DNA from: Trichuris trichiura
Taxonomy: Eukaryota > Nematoda > Enoplea > Trichinellida > Trichuridae
DNA length: 64,000 bases
Direction of reading: 5' to 3'
Assembly (NCBI GenBank): GCA_037903355.1
Contig: JBAJFE010000026.1
Location: 1,116,001 to 1,180,000 of the forward strand
The notes beneath the pieces are model-generated. The model had not been told where the DNA came from and searched no databases. It saw only the letters and a program-made list of their open reading frames with translations. Numbering within the stretch: position 1 is the stretch's first letter; the number at the start of each line of letters is the position of its first letter. The position numbers and the translations under genes are program-made. Shown here piece by piece: positions 34,527 through 53,039 of this stretch.

Positions 34527-35558
34527 TTACAGGCAACAGTTGCTATCGTATACTTCTTCAATAGAGTAGGCCTTTATGGAATAGTTGAACTTACTTTCGT
34601 CGCATCTTTCTCCGGCATAGAGGAACCCGCATTTGCAATAGATGGAACCATCCTTTCTAAAAACCTTTTCGCCATCATTTAGGCATTCGTATTTTTCCAT
34701 GAGCGTGTTGTAGTCTATAGCCTCAGTACATTCGCATGCTGTAGTGTGACTTTCGGGACATCGGCGGCCTTGCTTTTCGTCCGGATACACTTCGATGAAG
34801 TACAGAACTAGGCGTGTACAGGAACCGGATATCGAGTCGTAGTAGCAATTGGTTCTCTGTTCAAGGTATTCGCAGTCGCGGTATGGCTCATGGACGCATA
34901 GGAAACCACTGTTGTTTTTGACGGTTCCGCCTGCTTCTAGCGACTCGGTCTGTTTATAAACCCGTTGAGAGTTTGAAGATAGAGTGATCGTTCGCCAGAG
35001 AGGTTCGGTGCTGTTGATCAATTCCATTACGTTATGACCATCTGAGGAGAGATTGCTCAACAGGTGGCAGTCGGTACGTGCGCTGTTCAGATTTGTCGCA
35101 CAGATTTCGCTGTTGAACGACTTCTCGCCGTTGGTAATCTTTACTTGATAGGCCTGGTAAACCTTGGCATCCTCCTCATTGACCGGTCCCATGAGGATGC
35201 CATAAATTTCCGACGTGTATACATTCAGGACGTCTCCCCTTGGCAAATTTCCATTTAACAATTTCATACGCTTCAGCATGTCTAGATTAACTACTTGTCC
35301 GTTGGAAAGATTTTTCTCGCAATAATTTTGCATATATTCCACTGCGAGGAATGCATCCTGCATTGATGCGTTAGGCACCGAATCGATAGGGACGAAGGTG
35401 AAGCAGACTTTTTGCTTGCCAATCTCTTTGCCATTAAGCCAACTGATAGTTCCACTGAAGCTGTACCTTCTCGAACCTTCTTCCGTCTCGTGTGGGCAAG
35501 TTCCATTGAACGGTGAAACTGCCCGAAGAAGTACCATAATCAAACAGTAAAAAACCGT
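34527..35558 (-). CDS. Secreted protein with a terminal EGF-like module
   Basis: One long exon, starting after the acceptor TGTTGTCTTAG, is open for about 343 codons. Its first residues (GFYCLIMVLLRAVSPFNG) form the hydrophobic core of a signal peptide; an upstream exon with the first methionine is expected, though ATG at 35537 could also start translation. The middle is a globular region with several N-x-S/T sites and about twelve cysteines. The end reads YECLNDGEKVF, then YCKCGFLYAGERC, which is the C-x-C-x-x-G-Y/F-x-G-x-x-C pattern of an EGF domain. I do not recognise the middle region. No transmembrane segment follows. Likely extracellular; partners unknown. Confidence 0.7.
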   Translation of the reverse strand, partial: TVFYCLIMVLLRAVSPFNGTCPHETEEGSRRYSFSGTISWLNGKEIGKQKVCFTFVPIDSVPNASMQDAFLAVEYMQNYCEKNLSNGQVVNLDMLKRMKLLNGNLPRGDVLNVYTSEIYGILMGPVNEEDAKVYQAYQVKITNGEKSFNSEICATNLNSARTDCHLLSNLSSDGHNVMELINSTEPLWRTITLSSNSQRVYKQTESLEAGGTVKNNSGFLCVHEPYRDCEYLEQRTNCYYDSISGSCTRLVLYFIEVYPDEKQGRRCPESHTTACECTEAIDYNTLMEKYECLNDGEKVFRKDGSIYCKCGFLYAGERCDESKFNYSIKAYSIEEVYDSNCCL

Positions 35559-38500
35559 CTAAGACAACAAAGCTCAAGTTCGTACGTATGCAAATTTTGT
35601 TGTTGATCAATTAAGAACTTTGTTATTTTAAGCGTCTTATTTTCATGTTCAGTACATACAAGTCAATAATTCAAGCGTTAGCATAAACTTAATCAGATTT
35701 TGCCTGCTGTTTGCGTATAACTTCTGGAACCTACGGGTTATGTAAATTATATGCATTTAAGATATAAAAGAGCTGGAAGCAACTGCCTATGTTTTCATCT
35801 CATTAACATACCATAAAGGCAGTCCAAGTCCAAGTGTAGGCGAAAGCTAACCGCGACATTGCCTGACGGCTTCACACCTTGTAATGCTCTTATGGTGACT
35901 TGGCATGGTCTGATTGATTTTTATAAACTTCAGAGGCGGTCACGCGCTCAACGGAATGATTCAGTTGCAATTGCCGACCTTCGGTTGCTGTCTTTTTTTC
36001 TAGTAACACCACTGACAGGTCGCTTGCCGAATGCCCAACCAGTTTTCATGACTTTTCATCGGCTCATTACTAATGCGCCATCAGGGCGCCCTCTAATGTA
36101 TACAATACATATCGTGGCGCCATGTCGCATTGCGTAGGCAAGAATAGACACAACTAAGCTGACTGTTATTGTCTACAGCCGTCGGCTATCGGCGCAGTAA
36201 TCGCTACCGCATTGGAACAGTGTTTTGTACAAGTTTCTGTAGGCGCAGACAGCTGTCTTAATCTCTTGATATGCATTACCTGGCTTTGCTATTTGAAAGA
36301 GCGTAAAAAAATATTTTAAAATTTCTAGTCATCAATTTGCTAATAATAAAAATAAATTCTTCCAAAACACTTCTTGTTAATCCCTGGCACGGTAGCGTTG
36401 TTGATAGGTAGGTACCAGACAATGGTATAACTTTACGAAAGAAGTACTCAGTTATTCAAATTAAGTTGCTTATCTGCTTTGGCAGCCGGTTTATCCATTA
36501 GGCTTAGGCAATTTTGGTAGTTAGCATGAAGCCATCAGATTGATGTAGTTTCGGTTCCTCACGCTTTCCGAATAAAATTTACTTTGATTAACTGCGCAGA
36601 TTGCAACTAGCTTTGCTGAAAATGAGGCTTTTCCATTAGACGTCAGAGACCACCGTAGGTAAAAGTAAAATCAAGTTCCAACAGTTCAAACAACCGCATG
36701 CTGCCTAAAGTTGACAATGCTGATCTTAGGTTTACGCTTATGCCATTTGCCGTTGCGAGGCTAAGACATTTAGTCTTAGTTTTACGCGTAGGCAGTCTGC
36801 GATTACTTGAACTAACAAAGCGTGTTTTTAATTTCATATACAGCATTCCGTATGGTCTAATGGTAATGAACCTGAAAATCATTTTAGAGTCAACATTCAT
36901 TATTTGGTTGCCGGTCGATATTGATGAGCAAAGTCAAGCTGGCTGACGTTTGTGAAAAACGAAAATGACGTTAATTAAACAGGCGCATAACACTTCTTCA
37001 TTTGTTTTTTTTCTGAAAAATAGTTTATAATAGTTTTTGTTACATTATTCCTTGTTGTCTTAGTGTATGAGCTTTCGGTCTTATCGAATCTGCCCGCAAA
37101 CATGCAGTAAACCAGAGGAGTAAACAAAAAAACGCAGTTTTGTTGTACTGTAAGTAAACAATTTGCATTTTTTAAATTTATAGTTTGTACATGGCGCGCT
37201 TTGGGTCTTTTTTAGAAAGACATTGAAAAAGTCACTGGTAAAATTGAATTGTTCAAGAAATTGTTAAACATAGAAAAAGGTTTCTTTGTTATACCTGTTT
37301 TTTCATGTCTTTTACTTAAAACGATTGAGCAAGGTGTTTGTATTTTTCAAAGCCTTTGTAATGGCGGGAAAACAAGCGCTAACCAGTATATGCTAGAGTT
37401 CGTTGTAGTCGAGTAAAATACTGAAGCAAATTGGACAACATTTCGTTGCTTTTTCGTATCTATGCTTCGGCAAATTCTTGAATATTTTTATCACTTTATC
37501 AGTACTTTAACAGAAGTGGAACTTGTAGAATTGAAATTCGAATTACGCTGTAATTCAAAAGTACGGCATTGTCGTGTAGAATTGCAGCTTAGCAGCCGAA
37601 ATTTAATTCCCAAGCAAGTTCGTCTGCATTCAGCAAATATAGGTGATGAAAGTTTAACTAAACGGAAATGCAACCTAACTATCATTTTTCTTACTTTTTA
37701 TATCTTGTCGACTATTTTGCTTTTCCTGGTCGCACGGTTAGCAGTAAAAAAATTTGCAGGCATTGCTTTTTAAAATTAGTTTGCAACAAAAGTTAAGCTG
37801 CAAAGCTTACAGTCAATTTTCGTTTTCCATCCACCAAATTATAATAAGCGGATCACAAAAGCAATAAAATTCGCCCTAAGGCAGAAAAGTTTGCGCGAAT
37901 TTCATTAAGCCAAATGAATTTGCAACAGATCTATTTTCGGTCTCTTTCATTAGACGCGTTGGGTACTGTAAGCAAAGCTGAAATCAAGTTCCATTAGTCT
38001 AGGGGTGGGAAACTTCCGTATCGATGGATACGGTCAGCGGCAGCAAGAAGGTTTCTCTCTCCTGCATTAATCCATCGCTAACAGCCTAAACAAAAGCATT
38101 TACTAATTTTAAGGTTCGTCTAAGGCTCCTAGGATTCTCTCCGAATGTTTGATAAAAAAAATGTTCGTCATATTTTAGTTTCAACCTAAAGTGTACCAGG
38201 GAGTTGCCATTTTAAAAAACCCGTTGGCTGGAAAGCAGTTAAACACGATTGTGCCTACGTACTCATAAAGGTTTTTAAGAGTTTTCAGGTTCCAACACGT
38301 GCAATATTTTCGTAGTTTTCGCACCAACTGTTACGCTAGCAAACTGCAACACGTGTTCGCTTAGGCTGATGTTGCGGTCATTGAACTTGCAGTTTCAATT
38401 CATGGATAGTTAATAATCCTGCGTTCACCTGTATTTGTTGGTTAGCTTGGTACATGCTTCGGTCTCGGTAGTTACTTTATCGAACGTAATTTTGAAGTCT

Positions 38501-38590
38501 GCGTTTTTTGCCGCCTTCAATTAGTTGAGTTTTATTGGCACTCGTAGTTTTTGCGATTAATTGTTCCGACTTTAGTCTGCAGCGTTGATT
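35559..38590. other. Mostly unassigned; possible membrane-anchor frame at 37462-37773 (+)
   Basis: 3 kb without a firm gene. Plus frame 37462-37773 (103 codons) ends in a 23-residue hydrophobic segment followed by a lysine (IIFLTFYILSTILLFLVARL), like a type I membrane anchor. At 36643-36946 frames on both strands look equally coding. No family is recognised for either. The upstream exon of the EGF-like gene and the ACBD3 promoter should lie in this interval. Confidence 0.3.
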
Positions 38591-41500
38591 ATGTGCGCAA
38601 TATCAACGGAAGTTCCGTTGAGCGTCAACCAAAATGCCTCCTACGGGGATCTTGCCGAAAAGTATCGATGGGCTGCGAAATTCTTGAAAGGTAAACTATA
38701 CGAAGTCTTTTTTTACTTTACTGTACGAGAATTGACTGCAGAGAAAGAAGGCAAAGCTTTCCACTTGGCTTACGACACTCGGGTTCGTTTGGCTGCTTTG
38801 TCGAAGCAGGTCAGCTGCGGCCCTTATACCGCTGGTTGTGAAGTCGGATTTTTGGATCGTTTTGGTCATGACAGAAAGTTAGCCAATCCCTGAGCTTTTC
38901 CTAAAAAAGAAATGCAAATTATCTTCAGCACATCGTGGCGCTCCTTGGGTTGCATGGAAAAGGAGAAGGCTATGCAACAATTCATAGTGGAACTTGAAGA
39001 GATCTGTCCGGAATTGTCAGCATTTTATGACGTAGAAAAGCGTGAGCAGGTAGCTCGTCTCGTTCGTCTCGGGTAGGCGTTCTTGTCTTTTCCTTTAATG
39101 AAAATCAATTTATGCAGCCTAAGCAATTTTCCAGTCGCGTAATGATTTGTTGCTATGCACCTTTAGCTCTCGACTTCATTAAAATCCGCGCGCTTGGATA
39201 TATGTTCATGTTTTAGACTACATCAAGAGCCGACTGCCGAGCAAGTTCGCGAAGCTTTGAATCGGGAGAACTTTGAACAGTTCAGTCAATACGCCGCCGA
39301 GCAGTATCCCAACGAACCAGATAAAGTAGGTCCATTCTGCCTTTTCATTCTTATTGCGCGCGACCTATCCAAACTTTACTGCCTTACGTAGATTGCACAA
39401 ATAGCGTTTGACATCTTTACGAACTTAAGTTTTTCCCTCCATTTTCCAATAACGACTTTGCTTTAATCGATTTCCTCTTATTCCGTAATCCGTATCCGAA
39501 ACTGTCACTTCGCAAATGTGAAGTGGAGCAGAAAGCTTGACAGACTTGGCTTCAGTATGCCTAAAAACAAAACTGACGTCTTTCTTAGACAATTTGCATT
39601 TATTGACTTTCTAAGCTTGGTGGCTTAGTTTCCCTTTAACTGGCAAGGAGTCATTCCTTAGCTTATAAGGTTTCTGTCACGTAACATAACTAAAAACGCG
39701 CACAGAACTTAGTCTTGACAAGTTGTACGCACCTTAATTGGCTTTTATAATTAATAATGGTAAATAATTTTCGAATTTTCATCTAACCTGAGCACCAAAA
39801 ATGGGCGTTATTCACCTTTTCTTTTCAACTCTTCTTTTTGAGTGACTGCAATCAGGATGACACGTTTGCCCGCTATGTAAAAGCTTAACCTTAAAGGGCT
39901 TTTTTAATTGAAATTTTTTTGTCTCCTTTCCTATCGAGGAGCGCAGTGTTTTCATTAGCAACCATTGGCAGTCGGTAGTTTGAGCGACTTGCGGTTTTTC
40001 GCCCTTGTAGGGCGTTTTTGCTTTTCGTAATAGCATCCCTTTGAAATATCGCTTTGTCGTAGAATTATTGGCTTTGAAAACTTTAGTCACGTGTCCGCTT
40101 GACTTAGCGGAAAATGCGCTAATTTCAGCCACTTCGCGTCGTCTACGGCGACCAATAATTCATCCCGAACGGCCGACTACGCGGCTCGAAAATTCGAGCA
40201 GACTTCGCCATCTGAGGGGCCATTTGGCGAGCTAACTTTCCTTTGCCTTTAAATGATGCTGAAATTTTTTAAATTTCATTCCGACAAGCGCAAAGCCGGC
40301 AAGACGACGGTAGAGCAGTGCTGCTATACATTGTTTTTCTTAGAAACAGCTTTTTTAAAAACGAGATTGCATTGTTATTTACGAATGAGCATTGACTACA
40401 CTGCCGGTAAGCTTATATAAAAAAGTAACTTGATTATCATTTTTTTGAACTATCTGCTTAGGTATTTTATGCAATGAGTTTTTCACAATTCTTCGCTGCG
40501 CTGTTTTAGCTAGTAATTCGTAAATTGAAGCGTTATTTTTAACTACAGTATCATAAGGATTTTCAGGTACATCTGGTTTTAAGTATTTTCAAAGCGTGTT
40601 TACTTTAAGAATAATGAAGCAAACCAGTTGCAGTTTTTATTAAGTACAATTTGGAGCCGATATATTTGTCTATAAATTTTTACCGTTGTTTACCAAGGCG
40701 GACGAGAGTGACATAGCGTGCATTGGCGTGGCGGCCGAAGAGATTTGAATTTTCAAGCAACGTACGAACTTTTCTTCAGCATCATAGACAAATAGCGTGT
40801 TGAAGGCTTGTTTTTGACAAAAGCGTAGATAACCGAATTTGGGAAAAAGTATTTGCGCGCTCTACATTTGCGGTTCAATTTTTCCATTGGGAAATCCTCT
40901 TCGCTATATATATGTTATATATAGCGGATTTTTTGTTTTTAAGCTTGGTTTTGCTAATTGCTTTTCGCTTTCCATCCGACGCTCAGTCAAGCAAGCATTA
41001 GTTAACCAAAGCTGGTTATTCAGCAGGTGCGGTTGGGTGAACAGACTAAATAGGATCCCCTTCTTTCTTTTCAACGGTTTACCAGAAACCAACCTTTGCC
41101 AAACCATTAATTGCATTCAAATGGATGTTGAGCGTAAATATCGAATAGGATTATTCTTTAATCACGTCGATTGTTTGTGCATGCTTGGACAAACAGATCA
41201 ATGGTTGGATAAGTCGCAGTTTCGTGTGACTATTTGAACATCGGTAGTAAAGGTGAAGTCGACCGTAAGATTTGTTGCCGCTCGACAAGTCGTTGCAAAG
41301 GCTTTGTTCGTCTGCCGAGGATGAACGAGGAGGCGATGGTTCCCGAGAAGCAGTAAAAACTCAATGCTTTACCAAATTTGTCCATTTCAGAGAGAAGCGC
41401 TGATTAAACAGCTGCAGAACAGCCACTTCGAAGAATACATGGCGCAAGTGTTCAATGGTCGAACCGGAGGCCCATTGAACAGCGGAGAAGAGATAGCGGA

Positions 41501-42266
41501 CAGTGAAGGTCAAAGAGTGACAGCAGTAAGCTCCGCTCTCGATACTTCGCAGTTGGTCGTCTCCGATGCAAACAGTCAAGAACGACTTGTCGGTAAGCCG
41601 AATGCAAATGCGCATTGAGCCTACGCGGTATCCACTTTGTATTGCAGCTATCCAACCAGCGTCTATGTGGACCCGTCGAGATATTCGAGAATTTAAGGAA
41701 GCAATTAAGCAAGAAGAAAATGGCGTCATTAAAGTCGGCTACGGCGAGACAGTTACCGTACTAGTTTACCAGCGATCGTAGTTGCCATTTTTTCCAAGCG
41801 CATTTTTGTTTTCAGGTGCGCGTACCGACTCACGAGAATGGCTCGTGCATATTTTGGGAATTCGCCACCGACAAGTACGACATTGCCTTTGGATTGTTGT
41901 TCGAATGGACCGTATCGGACACAAGCGGAGTTTCCGTTCACGTCAGCGAAATGGACGACGAAGAAGACGAGTTTGACGACGGTAGCGAGAAAGAGCTGCT
42001 GTTTTTTGCATATTGTTGGTACCTTCTCTCTGTTTTCAGAAAATAGTAGTCAAGCAGACTTGGAAAGAGGATACGCAAGAGAGCCAATGGCTAACAAACC
42101 ACAAGTGGATCAAATAATTCCGGTGTATCGTCGAGATTGCTACGAGGAAGTTTTTGCCGGCTCTCACGTCTATCCAGGGAAAGGGGTGTACTTATTGAAG
42201 TTCGACAACTCCTACTCATTGTGGCGCTCCAAGACTTTGTACTACCGTGTCTATTACAGCAAATAA
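38591..42266 (+). CDS. ACBD3: ACBD3 (GCP60) Golgi adaptor: acyl-CoA-binding and GOLD domains
   Basis: Eight exons in phase: 38591-38690, 38742-38877, 38929-39072, 39217-39325, 41391-41592, 41648-41757, 41816-41981, 42040-42266; 397 residues (human 528). Exons 1-3 encode the ACB domain ([21 protein letters not shown], then [14 protein letters not shown]). Exons 4-5 give a glutamine-rich helical linker ([26 protein letters not shown]). Exons 6-8 are the GOLD domain: [49 protein letters not shown] and [20 protein letters not shown], nearly invariant relative to human. ACBD3 binds giantin on the Golgi and recruits PI4KB and other partners. The fourth intron (39326-41390) is 2.1 kb, far longer than the rest. 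It stops at YYSK, as in the family. Confidence 0.96.
39812..40132 (-). other. Lysine-rich minus-strand frame inside the ACBD3 intron
   Basis: A 106-codon frame on the strand opposite ACBD3, inside its long intron, is rich in K, T and S and ends [10 protein letters not shown]. The only in-frame starts near its beginning are GTG or an upstream ATG in another frame (MAKSAR at about 40213), so a spliced start would be needed. The composition suggests a small nuclear or ribosome-assembly protein, but I recognise no family. It may be chance. Confidence 0.25.
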
Positions 42267-43761
42267 TTCAAAATTTCTTTCTCCATCATGTCAGCCGTCG
42301 GTAAGGTTGGTTTTAAAATTGTGACGTCATGCTTTAGGCGACACGCTAAGTCTTTCGCACGCGTTTCATTTTTTGCTTGTCCATATTTGTCTTGTCGACC
42401 TTTGGCCAACACGTAAGCGACGTTTCGTCTTCGATGGCCGACAAACAGTTCTTATCGCCGACTTTGCAAAGCACATGCTAAAATCCAAAAAAAAGTAATG
42501 CACAAACCTGACTCCGATTTGACCTTTGTTCCTTCCGCTCCTTCACGGTACGACTTGACTTAAGCGTTTGATTAGTAGTGGTCAAAGTACGCTATTTTAA
42601 AATTGTGTACGTAAATCCGCTAAGAATTGGTATAAAAGGGTTACCATTATCGTGGGCACCAAGAAGATCAACTTTCACTTCCGATCATTCCGCATAAACA
42701 TAACGCGCTTGCTACCTTAATAACGTTTTTATTTGTTTTGTTGAAAGTGAGACACGCAAGTCGTCCGCAGACGTGGCGGGCAACTTCTGGACTTTGCGCT
42801 TGGGAACGCAAGTCTGATAAGGCGAAATTTTAAAAAAAGTGTTCTTTTTGGAAATTGCCTATTTTGAACTACGCAATAAGCTTTTGGTCTCAAGGAAACG
42901 AAAATGGTCGAAAGTTCAATTGCCCTTAGACTGAACGGTCAAAGGCAGCTTGAAAGGCTCATTTGCACATTTTACCTTTACCAATTTGGATAGGCGATTT
43001 TTCCGCCGTGAAAGTTTGTTTGAAAATTGGTTGCGCGTCCATCCATGAAAAACGACGACACTACGATGATTGAAGCCAACTTGTTTTGCGTTTTTCCGAG
43101 ACGCGGAAACATTGCCTTCAAAGGCGTTCAACATTCAACAAAGATTAGCGCACTTAGTTTGAGATTGAATGTAACAGTTTTTTCCAACTAATAATCCCGC
43201 GTACTACGTACTTGACGAAGGAAACAAGAAGAGTTTACCTTCAGCGTAGTCCAGCGATCCCTACACTGTCAGAAAAGTAGAACAAATGCGCGAACGGGAC
43301 CCTTATAAGGTAGGGACAAAGCGCGAAGGAAGCGTCCTTTCACTCAGTGAAAAGAAAATTCAGCTGATCATTGAGGTTATCGAATAGCGATTAAAAATAA
43401 TGGAAGCATTATGTTCCCGTCTTAAACGTGTCGGTAACAAATTTCCTTATTTGCATTATGCATTTTCGCATGCCCATCGGGAAGCAATGAGAGCAACGTA
43501 AACTAAAAGAAGTAGCACTTTTGGGAGCGACCGGACGCGTAAGCGCTCACTTTAGACAAGATCACGCGCTTGCCGAAAAGCTGGGCTATAGAAAAGTGTG
43601 CTGAATCAAACAATACGCTCCATCGACGATTGGCTATTTAAACTGTGCGGCTTACGATAAAAAGTTCCAAATTTGTCCAGTTTAACCAGACGAAGAAGTC
43701 AAGCAGAAAAAAAGCAAAGCGAAACTTTTCCAATCTTTCGCCCACCATTCAAAGTGCCGAC
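42267..43761. other. No confident gene
   Basis: 1.5 kb without a recognised exon. The minus frame 43134-42916 (72 codons from an ATG, very basic) is the best open frame and matches nothing I know. Confidence 0.35.
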
Positions 43762-44077
43762 ATGAGAAACCCTGCGATTTTCGTTACTATGGCAACAATT
43801 TTGCTAACCATTTTCAACGATTTTTCCATTGACGCTTTACCGGATAAGGACAAAAGCCTACCGACTAATAACGAACAAGGCGCCGAAAAGGTAATAATAC
43901 GATTTTGCGATGTACTATATTCTTACTTAAACGCATTATCTTCAGATGCTTTCCCTACAAACGAGCAAACAAGCGGCTGAAGATTCCAAAGCGAAAAGAA
44001 GTTTGTTCATGACCGTTTTCGACGACCTGCGTCTCATTGAAGAACTGAAAAAGCTAAAAACAACGCCGTCGCCTTGA
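43762..44077 (+). CDS. Small secreted precursor, candidate peptide hormone
   Basis: Two exons, 43762-43890 and 43946-44077, join in phase 0 to 86 residues. The start MRNPAIFVTMATILLTIFND forms a signal peptide, with likely cleavage near SIDA-LP. After an acidic-polar spacer the second exon has a K-A-K-R site, a typical prohormone cleavage motif, followed by a 25-residue carboxyl peptide beginning SLFMTVFDDLRLIEELKKLK and ending TTPSP. That peptide is an amphipathic helix with no cysteine and no terminal glycine for amidation. I recognise no named neuropeptide family. The role is inferred from layout alone. Confidence 0.55.
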
Positions 44078-44680
44078 CTACAACAACAATTTCAACCTTT
44101 GTCTATGATCGTACCAAATTTGTCAAATTACACTACGGTAAGCTTTTGGCGAGCATCGGACTACTCTTATATAGTCCAATAACCTAACGCGGATGGACTC
44201 TCAATTGTAGTCCAATAATAAATGTTAATTCAACAACGCTAGCGACCTCTATGCTCGAATGTACCCGCGTCTATGGCAAGAGTTGAAAAGCACTTAAAAA
44301 ACAAACAAACGCCAATCCAATTATCATTCAAGCAATAACATTTGACTACAAGCACCCATTTGAATTTAAATAAGACGATCGATCGTAGTTACCTGTTTGA
44401 ACGACGAACAATGACGTCACTGATAATTGGTCAGTCAGGAATGACCGGCAAGTCAGCGCGTCCATCGGTGCTTTGTCGAAAGAAAAGCTGGCCGCATTAA
44501 GGGTCGATTTAGTCGACAAGCTTTATGCGCAAAGGGCAATAAAAAAGAAAATTATAATCTGTCAAACTAGACAGGCAACGAAGGGCAAACTTTTAGCGCG
44601 CGACCCCTTCAAGCAAGAAAAAAGAAGAAGGTGTTCTGCCGCAAAAGGAAGAGGATATGCGGCAATGATCTTTCTCTATC
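44078..44680. other. Spacer between the small precursor gene and the kinase 3' end
   Basis: Includes the 3' regions of both convergent genes. The plus frame 44473-44775 overlaps the last kinase exon and is its shadow. Confidence 0.4.
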
Positions 44681-52030
<7,350 letters not shown>

Positions 52031-53039
52031 TTCAAACGGGCGTTGAGCCAAACCAGCCAATAGCGCTTCCTGACGCCGCTAGCTCCACGTCCATTAAATC
52101 GGCTAACTGCACCGGGACAGCGGGTAAAAGCAATTTCAAGCTTAACGGATATACTCCATTGAGGGACTGATTTCCAAGGGAAAATTTGCGTGAGCACTAC
52201 AGTAACTCGTACGCCTCGATTATTGAAGAATATGTAGGTAAGGACGACTTTCGTAAAATTTCAGCCGGCACCTTGCGACTTTGCTAAGATTACTTTGAGC
52301 TGCTGCGAAAACTGGAACAACTTGAGACGCGAACTGCTAGTTTTTTAAAATTAATTTTGTTTCTGCCTCAGCCTGCGAAAAAAATGGGTCTTTTTCATAT
52401 CGTTTACGCTGCAAGCCTCATCCGTTCAAAAGTCTTAAAGATAACTGTTGTTTAAACGCCTACGTAAATTATTTTTTAATTCCTCAAACCTGCGTGGAGA
52501 ATTTTTTTTGTTTGCAAGAAAACGCTCTTTCTGCAGCAGAAAACTGTGGGGATTCTTGACTTTTTCGCGTTTGATATTCTTATTTGCAGCTTATTTTAAT
52601 TCGTTGACTGCGTAGAGTTGATTCGCTAAACGACAAGCAAAATAAGCATAACTGAAAAGCAGGAGCTTTCACTACAGTAAGGCAGTTTTTGCGCTTTGAT
52701 GATCTGTTGCCCATTAATTTTACTCGCCGGACAAAAGTACACCTCGCTTGGAGTTGATACAGGTTTTGCAAACAAGGCCAAGGGACATCTCAATCCAATA
52801 TTCAAAGCTACAGACTGAAACATGGAGGACAAAATTAGTCTTTGAGATGCTCAGGTTTTGTTCCTACTGTAGTCGCTGTTTTCTCGGAGGAATTGTTTTA
52901 ATTTGAATGTCTGTCGCTTTTTGCATTACTTTGCGTTGAGTTCTTGTTCAGCCTGTTTTTGTAAAGCAAGAACAAAACAAGTAAAGCTGTTCACCCCATC
53001 GTTCCTTCGCTATCGTAGCGTTGCTGTATTTGCAATAGA
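52031..53039. promoter_or_regulatory. Divergent intergenic region, kinase / SLC4A1AP
   Basis: About 1 kb between the two start codons, which face away from each other, so it should hold both promoters. No TATA-like or other site is distinctive enough to name. Part may be 5' UTR or a 5' non-coding exon of the kinase: the frame before its ATG is open for about 18 codons back to a CTAG. Confidence 0.45.

Noticed and set aside
40839..41237. 132-codon plus frame in the ACBD3 intron
   Set aside because: Same strand as ACBD3, no motif, and not in phase with the flanking exons; considered chance.
52577..52840. Minus frames between kinase and kanadaptin
   Set aside because: Short, overlapping, without motif or good splice sites; in the divergent promoter region.
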